Assembly (NCBI RefSeq): GCF_001921215.1
Contig: NZ_MSIF01000025.1
Span: forward strand, 1-64,000
DNA: 64,000 nt
Direction: 5' to 3'
Origin: Actinophytocola xinjiangensis
GTDB lineage: Bacteria > Actinomycetota > Actinomycetes > Mycobacteriales > Pseudonocardiaceae
The notes under the pieces were generated by a model, which was not told the origin of the DNA, did not search any database, and saw nothing but the letters and a program-made list of their open reading frames with translations. Each line of letters starts with the position of its first letter. The stretch's first letter is position 1. Both the position numbers and the translations under genes were made by a program. Below are positions 34,743 through 43,698 of the stretch, in pieces.

Positions 34743-35603
34743 CTACTTGCCGACGACCTCGCGCAGTTCCTTGAGTTGGTCCAGCGAGGACCCGCACGGT
34801 GCGAGCACGACCTCGTCGCAGCCGATGTCGCGCAGGCGCGTCAGGGTCTCGGTCAGTTTCGCCTCGCCGACGGCGGCGTTGCGGGCCACCAGTTGGGCGT
34901 AGGGCGGGGCGAAACCGTAGTAGTCGTTGAGGTAGCCGTCGGCCAGTTCGCGCGCCGACGAGCCGAGCGCGAAGTAGGTCAGCGACACGATCCTCGGTGA
35001 CCCCTCGCGGCCGGCCTCCCGCCACGCCGCCCGCAGCGCGTGCACGCCGCCGGTGAACATGTCGACGCCGCCGCCGCCGGAGATCCAGCCGTCGGCCACC
35101 CGCGCGGTCCTGGCCAGGGCGGCCGGTGAGTGGCCGCCCATCAGGATCGGCGGCGGCGAGGCCACGGTCGGGCCGATGCCGCCGGCGAAGCCCCGGCGAG
35201 CTCCCGACCAGATCTCCCGCAGCTCCGCGACCTGCGCCTCGACCCGCCGCCCGCGCCCGGCCATCGGCACCCCGCTGGCGCGGAAGTCGTCCGGGCGGGC
35301 ACCGGCGGCGACCCCGAGGACCAGCCGGCCGCCGGACAACCTGTCCACGGTGGCCGCCTGCTTGGCCAGCAGCGCGGTGTTGGCCTGCAACGGCGAGATC
35401 ATGATCGTCGTCGCCAGCCTGGCCCGTTCGGTGACCGCCGCCGCGGCGGCCAGGGTCGTCAGGCAGTCGTAGTTGTCGTAGACCAGCCGGTCGAGCGTGG
35501 CCAGGCTGGAGAACCCGGCCCGGTCGGCCTCCCTGGCCCACTCCAGCACCGTGTCGCCCGCGACGTCGCGGATGACGCTGGGCAGGCCGACGCCGATCTC
35601 CAT
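34743..35603 (-). CDS. LLM-family (luciferase-like) F420/FMN-dependent oxidoreductase
   Basis: A 286-residue TIM-barrel flavoenzyme: EIGVGLPSVIRDVAGDTVLEWAREADRAGFSSLATLDRLVYDNYD, RARLATTIMISPLQANTALLAKQAATVDRLSGGRLVLGVAAGARPDDF and PPPILMGGHSPAALARTARVADGWISG. This pattern marks the actinobacterial F420-type group; the cofactor is not certain. It is the last gene of a minus-strand tailoring operon; its ATG overlaps the stop of the SchA/CurD gene (TGATG). A redox step on an aromatic or quinone intermediate is the likely role. Confidence 0.85.
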   Translation of the reverse strand: MEIGVGLPSVIRDVAGDTVLEWAREADRAGFSSLATLDRLVYDNYDCLTTLAAAAAVTERARLATTIMISPLQANTALLAKQAATVDRLSGGRLVLGVAAGARPDDFRASGVPMAGRGRRVEAQVAELREIWSGARRGFAGGIGPTVASPPPILMGGHSPAALARTARVADGWISGGGGVDMFTGGVHALRAAWREAGREGSPRIVSLTYFALGSSARELADGYLNDYYGFAPPYAQLVARNAAVGEAKLTETLTRLRDIGCDEVVLAPCGSSLDQLKELREVVGK

Positions 35604-35986
35604 CAGGCGGCCTTCTCGCCCGCCGCCGGTGCCCGGCGGTTGAGCACGTTCTCCATGCCCGCCTTCTGGAAGAACGCCCGCGCGCCCTCCGGGGAGAGCA
35701 TGTCCCGCTCCTCGGTCAGGTGCTCCTCCAGTTGCCGCTCGAACTCCTTGACCTCGGGCTGGCGGCTCATGTGCGCGGCCACCACCGGCAGTGGGCCGTC
35801 GACCTCGATGACCCGGATGGCCGCGCCCTCGCCGACGAAGGCCATCGTCGCCAGCAGCCGGCCGACGACCGTGCCGTCCGGTGCGGTGATCTCGAACTGG
35901 GGCCGGCCGCTGGTGGCGAACAGCTTCTTGACCGCATCCTCGCTACCCCGCTTGATCGGGTAGTAGAGCGCGTGCCAGGTGGACAT
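35603..35986 (-). CDS. SchA/CurD-like domain protein
   Basis: A 127-residue protein beginning STWHALYYPIKRGSEDAVKKLF. It continues TSGRPQFEIT, VGRLLATMAFVGEGAAIRVIEVDGPLPVVAAHMSRQPEV and SPEGARAFFQKAGM. This is the SchA/CurD domain found in spore-pigment and other aromatic polyketide clusters, where it is a tailoring component of unclear chemistry. Its presence ties this operon to aromatic polyketide processing. The ATG at 35986 is preferred because the family begins at this point; upstream codons overlap its ribosome site GGAGGTAAGG. Confidence 0.85.
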   Translation of the reverse strand: MSTWHALYYPIKRGSEDAVKKLFATSGRPQFEITAPDGTVVGRLLATMAFVGEGAAIRVIEVDGPLPVVAAHMSRQPEVKEFERQLEEHLTEERDMLSPEGARAFFQKAGMENVLNRRAPAAGEKAA

Positions 35987-36008
35987 CCTTACCTCCATCA
36001 CAAGGGAC

Positions 36009-36761
36009 TCAATGGCTGGCGGTCACGCCGCCGTCGACGTAGATGACCTGGCCGTTGACGAACCGGGCCAGCGGCGAGGCGAGGTAGGTCACCGCGCTCG
36101 CCACCTCGTCCGGCTCGGCGAAGCGGCCGATCGGGATCCGCTGGGCCAGCCGGGCGACGAACTGCTCGTTCTGTTGCGCCGCCTCGACGAAGTCGGTGCG
36201 CATGAACCCGGGGGCCACCGCGTTGACCGTGACCCCGCGCCCGCCCCACTCCGTGGCCAGCTGCTTGACCAGCAGGTTGACCCCGGCCTTGCTCGCGCCG
36301 TACGCGGAGAACCCCATCCGCCCGCCGGCGTCGCCGCGCACCGACGACAGGTGGATGATCCGGCCCTCGCCCCTGGCCAGCATGTGCCGGCCGACCCGTT
36401 GGGACAGCAGGAACGCGCCGACCAGGTTGGCCTGCACGACCTCGATCCACTGGGCCTCGTCGAAGTGCTCGGCCGGCACGGTGATCAGCTTGCTGGCCGA
36501 GTTGACCAGCACGTCGATGCCGCCGAACGCGGTGTCCACCTCGGACACGGCGGCGTCGATGCTGGCCGAGTCGACGACGTCGAGCGCGACCGGCAACGTG
36601 GTGTGCCCGTCGTCGGCGAGCTTCTTGGCCAGGACGGTCGCCTTCTCCAGCGACCGCCCGGCGATGGCCACCCGCGCGCCCGCCGAGGCGAACTGCTCGC
36701 TGATCACCGCGCCGAGGCCGCCGTACCCGCCGACGACCAGCACCCGCTGACCTTCGGTCAT
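36009..36761 (-). CDS. SDR-family ketoreductase-like enzyme
   Basis: A 250-residue classical SDR: VLVVGGYGGLGAVISEQF (cofactor loop), VLVNSAS at the NNAG position, SSVRGDAGGRMGFSAYGASKAGV with catalytic Ser, Tyr and Lys, VNAVAPGFMRTD and VIYVDGGVTA. It resembles FabG-type polyketide ketoreductases. The ATG at 36761 overlaps the amidohydrolase stop (ATGA). It probably reduces a keto group of the aromatic intermediate, or of a ring after dearomatisation (inference). Confidence 0.87.
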   Translation of the reverse strand: MTEGQRVLVVGGYGGLGAVISEQFASAGARVAIAGRSLEKATVLAKKLADDGHTTLPVALDVVDSASIDAAVSEVDTAFGGIDVLVNSASKLITVPAEHFDEAQWIEVVQANLVGAFLLSQRVGRHMLARGEGRIIHLSSVRGDAGGRMGFSAYGASKAGVNLLVKQLATEWGGRGVTVNAVAPGFMRTDFVEAAQQNEQFVARLAQRIPIGRFAEPDEVASAVTYLASPLARFVNGQVIYVDGGVTASH

Positions 36762-37678
36762 ACCACCCTCCTCAGGCCGAACAACTCGGCCGCGTTGCCG
36801 CCCAACACCTTCTCCTTGTCCACCTCGGACAGACCGAGCTGGTCGATGGCGTCCAGCGCGGTGTCCAGCGGGGTCGCCAGCGGCGGCGAATCGGTGCCGA
36901 ACAGCATCCGGTCCGGCCCGAACACCGCCAGCGCCGCGCGCAGCGCGGTGACCGACGGGGTGCCGGTGTCGACGTAGATCTGGCGCAGCTGCTGGGAGAT
37001 CGGCGGACCGTCCACGTTGTCCCGACGCTGGGCCATGTCCAGCTTCTCGGCCAGCAGCGCCAGCGCGCCACCGGCGTTGGGGGCGATCAGCTTCAGCCCG
37101 GGGAAGGCCTGCAACCGCCCGGCGAGCAGGATCGCCGCGACGCCCATCGTGATGTCGCACGGGCGCACGACGTGCTCGATCGCCCCGACGGCCTTCATCG
37201 CGCCGGCACCGACCGGGACGGCCGGCGGGTGCAGCAGCACCGGGGCGCCGGTCTCGGCGGCCATCGCGAAGAACTCGTCGCTGCGCGCGTCGTCGAGGAA
37301 CTCGCCGCGCACGCTGGAGTTCACGATCAGGCCGACGAACTCCGGCTCCGCCAACAGTTTCGCCGCCCGGTCGACGGCCGCCGTTCCGTCGAGCGGGTTG
37401 AGGTAGACGTAGCCGGCGAGCCGGCCTGCCTTGTCCCGCACGGTCTCGCCGACCCAGTCGTGGAAACTCGCCAGCGAATCCGCCGACTGCGCGTAGTTGT
37501 CGATGCCGGGGATCGGCAGCATGGTGCCGGCGCCGACCGGGCTGCCGACCACCGTCGTGGTGATCCCCAACGCCGCCTTGCGCTCCACCATCCCGTCGAT
37601 GTCCCCGAGACTCGGCGGCATCGGGAAACGCTTCAGCAGTTCCGGCGGAGTCACATGACCGTGAACATCTGTGATCAT
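36758..37678 (-). CDS. amidohydrolase-2 / ACMSD-type decarboxylase-like protein
   Basis: A 306-residue TIM-barrel metal enzyme. DVHGH gives the first two metal-binding His; APVLLHPPA a third; FGTDSPP the catalytic Asp. The position that normally reads H-G-G in ACMSD- and resorcylate-decarboxylase-type enzymes is N-A-G-G (LIAPNAGGALALL), so the usual catalytic His is Asn here. Family members decarboxylate or hydrolyse aromatic and related acids. In this cluster it could act on the PKS-derived acid, but the substitution argues for altered chemistry. Confidence 0.8.
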   Translation of the reverse strand: MITDVHGHVTPPELLKRFPMPPSLGDIDGMVERKAALGITTTVVGSPVGAGTMLPIPGIDNYAQSADSLASFHDWVGETVRDKAGRLAGYVYLNPLDGTAAVDRAAKLLAEPEFVGLIVNSSVRGEFLDDARSDEFFAMAAETGAPVLLHPPAVPVGAGAMKAVGAIEHVVRPCDITMGVAAILLAGRLQAFPGLKLIAPNAGGALALLAEKLDMAQRRDNVDGPPISQQLRQIYVDTGTPSVTALRAALAVFGPDRMLFGTDSPPLATPLDTALDAIDQLGLSEVDKEKVLGGNAAELFGLRRVV

Positions 37679-37804
37679 GGTTCGCTCCGCGAGGTCGCTA
37701 ACACGCCGTCTTCCCTCCTGCGCTGCTCGGCGCTGGCGCGCCTGCGCTGCTCGTCAGTCCAGACGGCGCACGCGCCCCCGCTCCGCTCACGGGTGGTCAT
37801 GGCG

Positions 37805-38290
37805 TCAGTCCCGGGGCGGGCCGAGCACCTGCCCGCCGTACTTCTGCGTCGAGGCGATCACCGCGCCGAAGTCGGGGAACGTGGAGGGGTCGAAGGCCGG
37901 GATCTCCAGCGACTCGGCCGGCGAACCGGTCTCGAAGAACCAGTTCTCGTAGCCGGCCGGGGTGCCCAGCACCAGCGTGCGCACCGTGTCCGACTCCGCC
38001 TTGTACGAGTGCGGGACGTCGCGCGGCAGGAACACCGACGAGCCGGCCGTGGCGTTGAACAGCTGCCCGCCCACCTCGATGCTCATCTCACCCTCAAGGA
38101 TGTGGAAGAGCTCGTCCTCCCTGCTGTGCACGTGCACCGGCGAACCGTAGCCCCGGTTGCAGGACATCTCGGCCAGCCAGTACTGGCCGCCGGTGTCCTC
38201 ACCGGTCGCCCGGAACACCACCAGCGAGCCGAAGTGCCAGATGGCCCGGCCTTCCTGCGGCCCGCACAGGAACGGCTTCGTGTCGGACAT
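37805..38290 (-). CDS. cupin-domain protein (quercetinase-like)
   Basis: A 161-residue single-domain cupin: SPVHVHSREDELFHILEGEMSIEVGG supplies His-x-His and Glu, and LPRDVPHSYKAESD the last His, so a metal site is complete. LVVFRATGEDTGGQYWLAEMSCNRG is typical of small quercetin-dioxygenase-like cupins. In aromatic polyketide clusters such proteins serve as oxygenases, cyclases or isomerases. It lies 126 bases upstream of the amidohydrolase gene and 122 bases downstream of the MFS gene in the same direction. Confidence 0.82.
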   Translation of the reverse strand: MSDTKPFLCGPQEGRAIWHFGSLVVFRATGEDTGGQYWLAEMSCNRGYGSPVHVHSREDELFHILEGEMSIEVGGQLFNATAGSSVFLPRDVPHSYKAESDTVRTLVLGTPAGYENWFFETGSPAESLEIPAFDPSTFPDFGAVIASTQKYGGQVLGPPRD

Positions 38291-38412
38291 GCTCACTCCC
38301 TGACCTCGTCTGCGTTGTGACCCAACGGATTCGTTTCTACGCAGCGGGGCTCGAGGAACGGGCAACGCCGGATCAGCGGGTGATCCGGCGCTGCCCCCGC
38401 GACACCGTCCTA

Positions 38413-39657
38413 CTAGGCCGGTTGAGGTACCGGGACGGCGGCCGGCTCCTGGCCGGCGGCCGAGTCGTCCTTCTCGATGAACAGCGCCGCCGTGGCGATC
38501 ACGCCCAGCGCCGCCAGAACCATGCACAGCACCAGCGCCCAGGTGTAGCCGAAGGAACTGGCCAAGCCGAGGATGATGCCGGCGCTGCCGAACCGCAGCG
38601 CGTAGGAGATGCTGGTCTGCACGGTGAAGTCCGAGCCGGCGCTGCCCGGCCGGGCGTAGTCCATGTTCACCGTGTACATCGCCGCGTAGGACGCGGTGTT
38701 GAAGATGTTGAGCAGCACGATCGCCACCAGCACCCAGAACATCCCGCCGATCCACACCACCGGCAGGATCGCCGCGATCGCCACCACCTGGCCGAGCCCG
38801 TAGAGCACCAGGGCGCGTTTGCGGCCCAGCTTCGGGATCGCCAGGCCCGCCGCGATCGCCGCCACACAGCCGATCACGCCGCCGACACCGTTGCTGAGCA
38901 TGCCGACCGCGCCGACCGACACCCCGGCGTCCATCATGATCGGGATCATCAGGCCGTACGCGCCGGGCATGCCCAGCGCCATCAGCGGGGTCAGCACGAA
39001 CGCCCAGCGGGCCGCGCCGCGCTGGCGGAACAGCGAACGCATCGACGGGCGCGCCACCGCGTTCGGGCCGACCTGCACCAGACCCGGCTCGCGGTAGCGC
39101 AGCACGCCGATCACCGGCAGCGCCGTGCACACCGCCAGCGTCACGATCGCCGGCGTCCACCCCCACCAGTCGTAGACCACCAGCACCAGGCCGCCGCCGA
39201 TGATGTCGCCGACGAACCCCGCGCCGACCTGGAGACCGTTGATGCCGCCCCGGCCGGCGCCGCTGATCGTGCGCACCGCCAGCGCGTCGGTCGCCACGTC
39301 CTGGGTGGCCGACAGGATCGCCACCACCGCGAGCGCGGCCAGGATGACCCACAGGTCGTTCACCACGTCCAGCGGGATGATCGCCAGGATCGCCACCACC
39401 GACAGCGGCTGGGTCCACAACAGCCACGAGCGGTAGTGCCCGCGCTTGCTGGACCCGAATTTGTCGACCAGCGGCGCCCACAGGAACTTGACCGCCCACA
39501 CCATGCCCAGGACGTAGATGACGCCGACGTCCTCGAGGTCGTTGCCGCGATCCCGGGAGATCGCCGTCAGCGCGGTGAACAGGAAGCCGATCGCCAGGAA
39601 CTGACTCATGTACAGGGGGACGAACAACCCCCAGATCCCACGTTTGTCACTCACCAT
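38413..39657 (-). CDS. MFS transporter (AmpG-like subgroup)
   Basis: About 414 residues with twelve predicted membrane helices. FVPLYMSQFLAIGFLFTALTAISRDRG, KFLWAPLVDKFGSSKRGHYRSWLLWTQPL and SATQDVATDALAVRTISGAGRGGINGLQVGAGFVGDIIGGGLVLVVYDWWGW match the AmpG/acetyl-CoA-transporter-like MFS group rather than drug-proton antiporters. It is the first gene of the tailoring operon, so it may move the product or a precursor. The ATG at 39657 is the best-fitting start; the ribosome site is weak. Confidence 0.8.
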   Translation of the reverse strand: MVSDKRGIWGLFVPLYMSQFLAIGFLFTALTAISRDRGNDLEDVGVIYVLGMVWAVKFLWAPLVDKFGSSKRGHYRSWLLWTQPLSVVAILAIIPLDVVNDLWVILAALAVVAILSATQDVATDALAVRTISGAGRGGINGLQVGAGFVGDIIGGGLVLVVYDWWGWTPAIVTLAVCTALPVIGVLRYREPGLVQVGPNAVARPSMRSLFRQRGAARWAFVLTPLMALGMPGAYGLMIPIMMDAGVSVGAVGMLSNGVGGVIGCVAAIAAGLAIPKLGRKRALVLYGLGQVVAIAAILPVVWIGGMFWVLVAIVLLNIFNTASYAAMYTVNMDYARPGSAGSDFTVQTSISYALRFGSAGIILGLASSFGYTWALVLCMVLAALGVIATAALFIEKDDSAAGQEPAAVPVPQPA

Positions 39658-39872
39658 CGCACCACGCATTCTCGTGACCAGCTCGAAAACCGCCACAGAG
39701 GACGTTCTAGCGGAGTACTCGAACCTCGTTCAAGGCCAACTCGAAGGATTTTCAGCCGGTCACCGGCCGCGTGGACAGTTTCCCAGTCGGGGTGGGACGT
39801 GCGGGGGACGCGAGTGGGACACCGCCCGGCCCACGCTGGACCCACCTACGCCCAGCGCATGAGGAGGCCCCG

Positions 39873-41435
39873 ATGGGCAACCCCCCGGACCAACGGTCGC
39901 CGCAGGTCGGCCTCGCCCCGTGGCAGTTGCGCACGGTGCTGATGGTGCTGCTCACCGGCCAGCTCCTCTCCGCGCTGGACCAGACCATCGTCGGCACCGC
40001 CCTGCCGACGATGGTCGGCCAGTTCGGCCACATCGACGCGTTCTCGCTGGTCGTCACCTCCTACCTGCTGACGACGACGGCCGCGATGGCGCTCTACGGC
40101 AAGCTCGGTGACCTGTACGGGCCCAAGCCCGTCTACATGTTCTCCATCGGCATCTTCACCGTCGGGTCGCTGCTGGTCGGCTTCAGCCAGGACATGACCC
40201 AGCTGGTGATCTTCCGCGCGGTGCAGGGCATCGGCGCCGGCGGGCTGGTCGTGCTGGCGTTCACCATCTCCGCCAGCGTCGTGCCGCCCCGCCAGCTGGG
40301 CCGGGTGCAGGGCATGGTCGGCGCGATGTACGCGCTGGCGTCGCTGGCCGGCCCGCTGGTCGGCGGGGCGTTCACCGAGTACGTGTCGTGGCGCTGGTGC
40401 TTCTGGATCAACGTGCCGATCGGCATCATCGGCCTGTTCGTGCTGGCCACCAACCTGAAGCTGCCGAGGGTCAGCCGCTCGGCGTCGGTGGACTACATCG
40501 GCGCGACGCTGCTGGTCGCGGTGATCTCGGTGCTGGTGCTGATCAGCATCTGGGGTGGCACCGAGTACGCGTGGGGCTCCCCGCAGGTCCTCGGGCTGAT
40601 CGCCGCCGCGGTGGTGCTGATCGCGGTGTTCCTGGTGTGGGAGGGGCGCGCGAAGGAACCGATCGTGCCGCTGTCGCTGTTCCGCAGCCCGGAGATCAGC
40701 CTGGCCATGGTGATCACCTTCGTGATCGGTGTGGCGACCATCGGCGCCTACTTCTTCCTGCCGCTGTACCTGCAGGTCGTGCGGGGTGACGACCCGACGG
40801 TCGCCGGGCTGAACCTGCTGCCGCTGATGATCGCCGTGATGATCGGCTCCGGCCTGTCCGGCTGGCTGATCGCCGCGCTGCTTGGCCGTACGAAGGTCGT
40901 GGTGGTCGCCGGTGTGGCGACGATGAGCGGCGGGCTGTTCCTGCTGTCGATGCTGGACGCCTCGACGCCGGCCTGGCAGCTGTGGCTCTACCAGGTGGTG
41001 CTGGGGCTGGGCATGGGCATGGTGATCTCCAAGCTGATCATCGCCGTGCAGAACCTGGTGAGCCGCCGGGAGCTGGGCACGATCACCGCCCAGGCCAACT
41101 TCATCCGGGTCATCGGCTCGGCCATCGGCGCCGCCGCGTTCGGCGCGGTGCTCGCCGCCCGGCTGGGCAGCGCGGCCACCTCCGACCTCACGGCCAACGC
41201 CGTCTACCAGGACCCGGCGGCCATCAAGCAGTTGCAGACCACCCAGCCGGAGGTGTACCCGCAGGTCATCGACGCCTTCACCGGCGGGTTGGCCAGGGTG
41301 TTCACCGTCGCCGGGTTCCTGATGCTGGCCGCGCTGGTGCTGGCGTTCTTCCTGCCCAACACCAAGCTGCGCAACGAGCACGGCCACCAGGGCGGCCACG
41401 GTCACCAGGGTGAGCCCGAGATGGCCAGCGCATGA
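39873..41435 (+). CDS. DHA2-family (EmrB/QacA) MFS exporter
   Basis: A 520-residue, 14-helix multidrug exporter. The hallmark LSALDQTIVGTALPTMVGQFG, motif A LYGKLGDLYGPKPVYMF and the motif C region LASLAGPLVGGAFTEYVSWRWCFWINVPIG are all present. The C-terminal tail is His/Gly-rich (HGHQGGHGHQGEPE), which could bind metal. GAGGAGG precedes the chosen ATG. It is coupled by an ATGA overlap to a second DHA2 transporter. A self-resistance or export role for the cluster product is likely. Confidence 0.9.
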   Translation: MGNPPDQRSPQVGLAPWQLRTVLMVLLTGQLLSALDQTIVGTALPTMVGQFGHIDAFSLVVTSYLLTTTAAMALYGKLGDLYGPKPVYMFSIGIFTVGSLLVGFSQDMTQLVIFRAVQGIGAGGLVVLAFTISASVVPPRQLGRVQGMVGAMYALASLAGPLVGGAFTEYVSWRWCFWINVPIGIIGLFVLATNLKLPRVSRSASVDYIGATLLVAVISVLVLISIWGGTEYAWGSPQVLGLIAAAVVLIAVFLVWEGRAKEPIVPLSLFRSPEISLAMVITFVIGVATIGAYFFLPLYLQVVRGDDPTVAGLNLLPLMIAVMIGSGLSGWLIAALLGRTKVVVVAGVATMSGGLFLLSMLDASTPAWQLWLYQVVLGLGMGMVISKLIIAVQNLVSRRELGTITAQANFIRVIGSAIGAAAFGAVLAARLGSAATSDLTANAVYQDPAAIKQLQTTQPEVYPQVIDAFTGGLARVFTVAGFLMLAALVLAFFLPNTKLRNEHGHQGGHGHQGEPEMASA

Positions 41436-42886
41436 CCGACACCCAGGTCGAGCGGCTCGACCGCAAGGTGCTGGCGGTCGCGATGATCGTGGCGCTCGGC
41501 GCGGTCACCCCGATCATCGACATGACGATCATCTCGGTGGCGCTGCACACCCTGGCCGACGTGTTCGGCTCCAGCCTGTCCACGATCCAGTGGGTCACCA
41601 CCGTGTACCTGCTGGCCTCGGCGATGGTGGTGCCGCTGACCGGGTGGGCCACCGACTGGTTCGGCGCGCGGCGGCTGTGGCTGGGCGCGTTGGCCCTGTT
41701 CACGGTGGGATCGCTGCTGTGCGGGCTGGCGTGGTCGCCGGGCAGCCTGATCGTGTTCCGGGTGATCCAGGGGATCGGCGCGGGGATGCTCGGCCCGGTC
41801 GGGACGGCGATGGTCGCCCGGGTCGCCGGGCCCAAACGGATGGGCCGGGCGATGAGCCTGGTCGGGGTGCCGCTGGTGCTGGGGCCGGTGCTCGGCCCGG
41901 TGATCGGCGGGATCGTGCTGGACCTGGTGTCCTGGCGGTGGATCTTCCTGATCAACCTGCCGGTGGGGCTGATCGCCATCGCGCTGTCCGCGCGGGTCTT
42001 CGACCGGGACCGCCCCAGCGACCGCGACCGGGTGGACGCGCGCGGGTTCTTCCTGCTGTGCCCCGGCGTGACGCTGTCGGTCTACGGGTTGGTGAACGTG
42101 TCCTCGCTGGAGGCGTTGACCAGCCCGGAGTTCCTGCTGCCGGCCGTGGCCGGGGTGGTGCTGCTGACGTTGTTCGTGCGGCACGCGCGGCGGATCGACA
42201 AGCCGCTGCTGGACATCCGGCTGTTCGCCAACCGCACGTTCGCCGCCGCGTCCGGGGTGCTGTTCCTGGCCAACGCGATCCTGTCCGGCGCGATGATGGT
42301 GCTGCCGCTGTACTACCAGCTGGCGCGGGGCGAGACGCCGCTCAACGCCGGGCTGTTGCTGGTGCCGCAGGGCCTGGGTGTGGCGATGATGATGCCGATC
42401 GCCGGCCGGATGGTCGACCGGGGCAGGCCGGGGACGGTGGTCCTGTTCGGCATCCCGCTGATCATCGCCGGCTTCATCTCGTTCACCCAGGCCGGTGACG
42501 ACGGCAGTTATCTGCGGCTCGGCCTGTCGCTGTGGGTGATCGGCGTGGGGACCGGCTGCACGATGATGCCGGCGATGACCGCGACCTACCGCGTGCTGGA
42601 CCCGAGACGGATCCCGCACGCCACGGCGACGTTCAGCGTCATCGGCGACTTCGGCGCGTCCAGCGCGGTGGCCTTGTTCGTGGTGGTGCTCGACGCGCAG
42701 ATCGCCCGGCATCCGGGCGAGGCGCACGTCGCGTTCGGCAACGTGTTCTGGCTGCCGCTCGTGCTGGCCGTCGCCAGTGCCGTTCCCGCGGTGCTGCTGG
42801 CGTGGCAGTCCCGGAGTCGTTCCAGCCGTCGTTCGGAGAGGAGCGGCCGTGAAGTGGACCGTGCACGGGGAACGGCGGATCTATGA
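41432..42886 (+). CDS. second DHA2-family MFS exporter
   Basis: A 484-residue, 14-helix transporter: VTPIIDMTIISVALHTLADVFGSS, TGWATDWFGARRLWLGALALFTVGSLLCG and VPLVLGPVLGPVIGGIVLDLVSWRWIFLINLPVG. The acidic residue in helix 1 (IIDMT) and motif C are retained. The start overlaps the stop of the preceding exporter, so both are made from one message at similar levels. The C-terminus is long, basic and unhydrophobic and overlaps the next gene by 38 bases. Confidence 0.9.
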   Translation: MTDTQVERLDRKVLAVAMIVALGAVTPIIDMTIISVALHTLADVFGSSLSTIQWVTTVYLLASAMVVPLTGWATDWFGARRLWLGALALFTVGSLLCGLAWSPGSLIVFRVIQGIGAGMLGPVGTAMVARVAGPKRMGRAMSLVGVPLVLGPVLGPVIGGIVLDLVSWRWIFLINLPVGLIAIALSARVFDRDRPSDRDRVDARGFFLLCPGVTLSVYGLVNVSSLEALTSPEFLLPAVAGVVLLTLFVRHARRIDKPLLDIRLFANRTFAAASGVLFLANAILSGAMMVLPLYYQLARGETPLNAGLLLVPQGLGVAMMMPIAGRMVDRGRPGTVVLFGIPLIIAGFISFTQAGDDGSYLRLGLSLWVIGVGTGCTMMPAMTATYRVLDPRRIPHATATFSVIGDFGASSAVALFVVVLDAQIARHPGEAHVAFGNVFWLPLVLAVASAVPAVLLAWQSRSRSSRRSERSGREVDRARGTADL

Positions 42887-43409
42887 CTGCCCGTGGCTGG
42901 CCCTGTACCTGGTCGACGTGGAGGTGCCGGGGCGGGGCCGCTACGACCACCACCTGCTGAGGGTCCGCCCGTCGGTCGGCATCGCGATCTACGACCCGCC
43001 CAGCGACCGGGTGCTGATGGTGTGGCGCCACCGGATCACCACCGACGCCTGGAACTGGGAACTCCCCGGCGGCTGGGTGGATCCGGGCGAGACCCCGGAA
43101 CAGGCGGCGATCAGGGAGGCCGAGGAGGAGACGGGTTGGCGCCCGGAGTCGCTGCGCGAACTGTGCTACCTGCAACCGATCGCCGGGATCGCCAACGCCG
43201 AGCAGTGGATCTACCTCGCGGAGCGGTCCGTCTACACGGGACCCGCGAGCGACCCGTACGAGGCGGAGGGGATCCACTGGGTGCCGCTGGCCGAGATCCC
43301 CGGGATGATCGGCCGGCGGGAGATCGTCAGCGCCGCGTCGATGGTGGCGCTGCAGCAGCTGTCCCTGGAGCGGGGGGCGCGCGGGCTCGCCCCCCGCTCG
43401 GCGGCCTAG
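42849..43409 (+). CDS. NUDIX hydrolase (ADP-ribose pyrophosphatase-like)
   Basis: A 186-residue protein with a full Nudix box starting GGWVDPGETPEQAAIREAEE and ending ETGW (G-x5-E-x7-REAEEETGW), preceded by NWELPGG. YLQPIAGIANAEQWIYLAERSV fits the ADP-sugar/ADP-ribose subgroup, which hydrolyses nucleotide diphosphate compounds. The GTG start lies within the 3' end of the exporter gene (38-base overlap) behind GAGAGGAG, so it is translated from the exporter message. Confidence 0.87.
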   Translation: MKWTVHGERRIYDCPWLALYLVDVEVPGRGRYDHHLLRVRPSVGIAIYDPPSDRVLMVWRHRITTDAWNWELPGGWVDPGETPEQAAIREAEEETGWRPESLRELCYLQPIAGIANAEQWIYLAERSVYTGPASDPYEAEGIHWVPLAEIPGMIGRREIVSAASMVALQQLSLERGARGLAPRSAA

Positions 43410-43424
43410 CCGCGATCCGCATGG

Positions 43425-43463
43425 TTGACCAACGTTGACCAGGCCTGGTTGACCAAGTATCGT
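43425..43463 (+). promoter_or_regulatory. three TTGACCA repeats with promoter-like spacing (TA autoregulation site)
   Basis: TTGACCA occurs at 43425, 43435 and 43449. TTGACC at 43435 and TATCGT at 43458 are 17 bases apart, a good -35/-10 pair, which would place the transcript start after the GTG at 43462. The repeats directly precede an antitoxin gene, where autoregulatory operators usually lie. Confidence 0.5.
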
Positions 43464-43482
43464 GAAGCGTGTGGAACGGGTA

Positions 43483-43698
43483 GTGAAGGTGCAGGAAGCC
43501 AAGACGCGGTTGTCCGCGATCCTGGCCGACGTCGAGCGAGGGGAGGAGATCGTCATCGCGCGCGGGGACGTCCCCGTGGCTCGGCTGATCCCCTTTCAGG
43601 AGCCGGCGGCGCGAGAGTTGGGCTTCGTGCCCTATCGCGTTCCCGAACAGTTCGACGAGCCGCTTCCCGAGGAGGAGTTGGCGGCGTGGGAGGCATGA
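43483..43698 (+). CDS. Phd/YefM-family antitoxin
   Basis: A 71-residue protein: VKVQEAKTRLSAILADVERGEEIVIARGDVPVARLIPF is the Phd/YefM DNA-binding fold. The C-terminus is acidic (FDEPLPEEELAAWEA), as expected of a toxin-wrapping tail. The GTG at 43483 fits the family start and the putative promoter; GTG 43462 would add seven residues. The stop overlaps the toxin ATG (ATGA). Confidence 0.85.
   Translation: MKVQEAKTRLSAILADVERGEEIVIARGDVPVARLIPFQEPAARELGFVPYRVPEQFDEPLPEEELAAWEA

Noticed and set aside
37680-37800. Possible mobile-element footprint in the gap before the cupin gene
   Set aside because: Only short GCGCTGCTCG-type repetition is visible; no terminal inverted repeats, target duplication or transposase.
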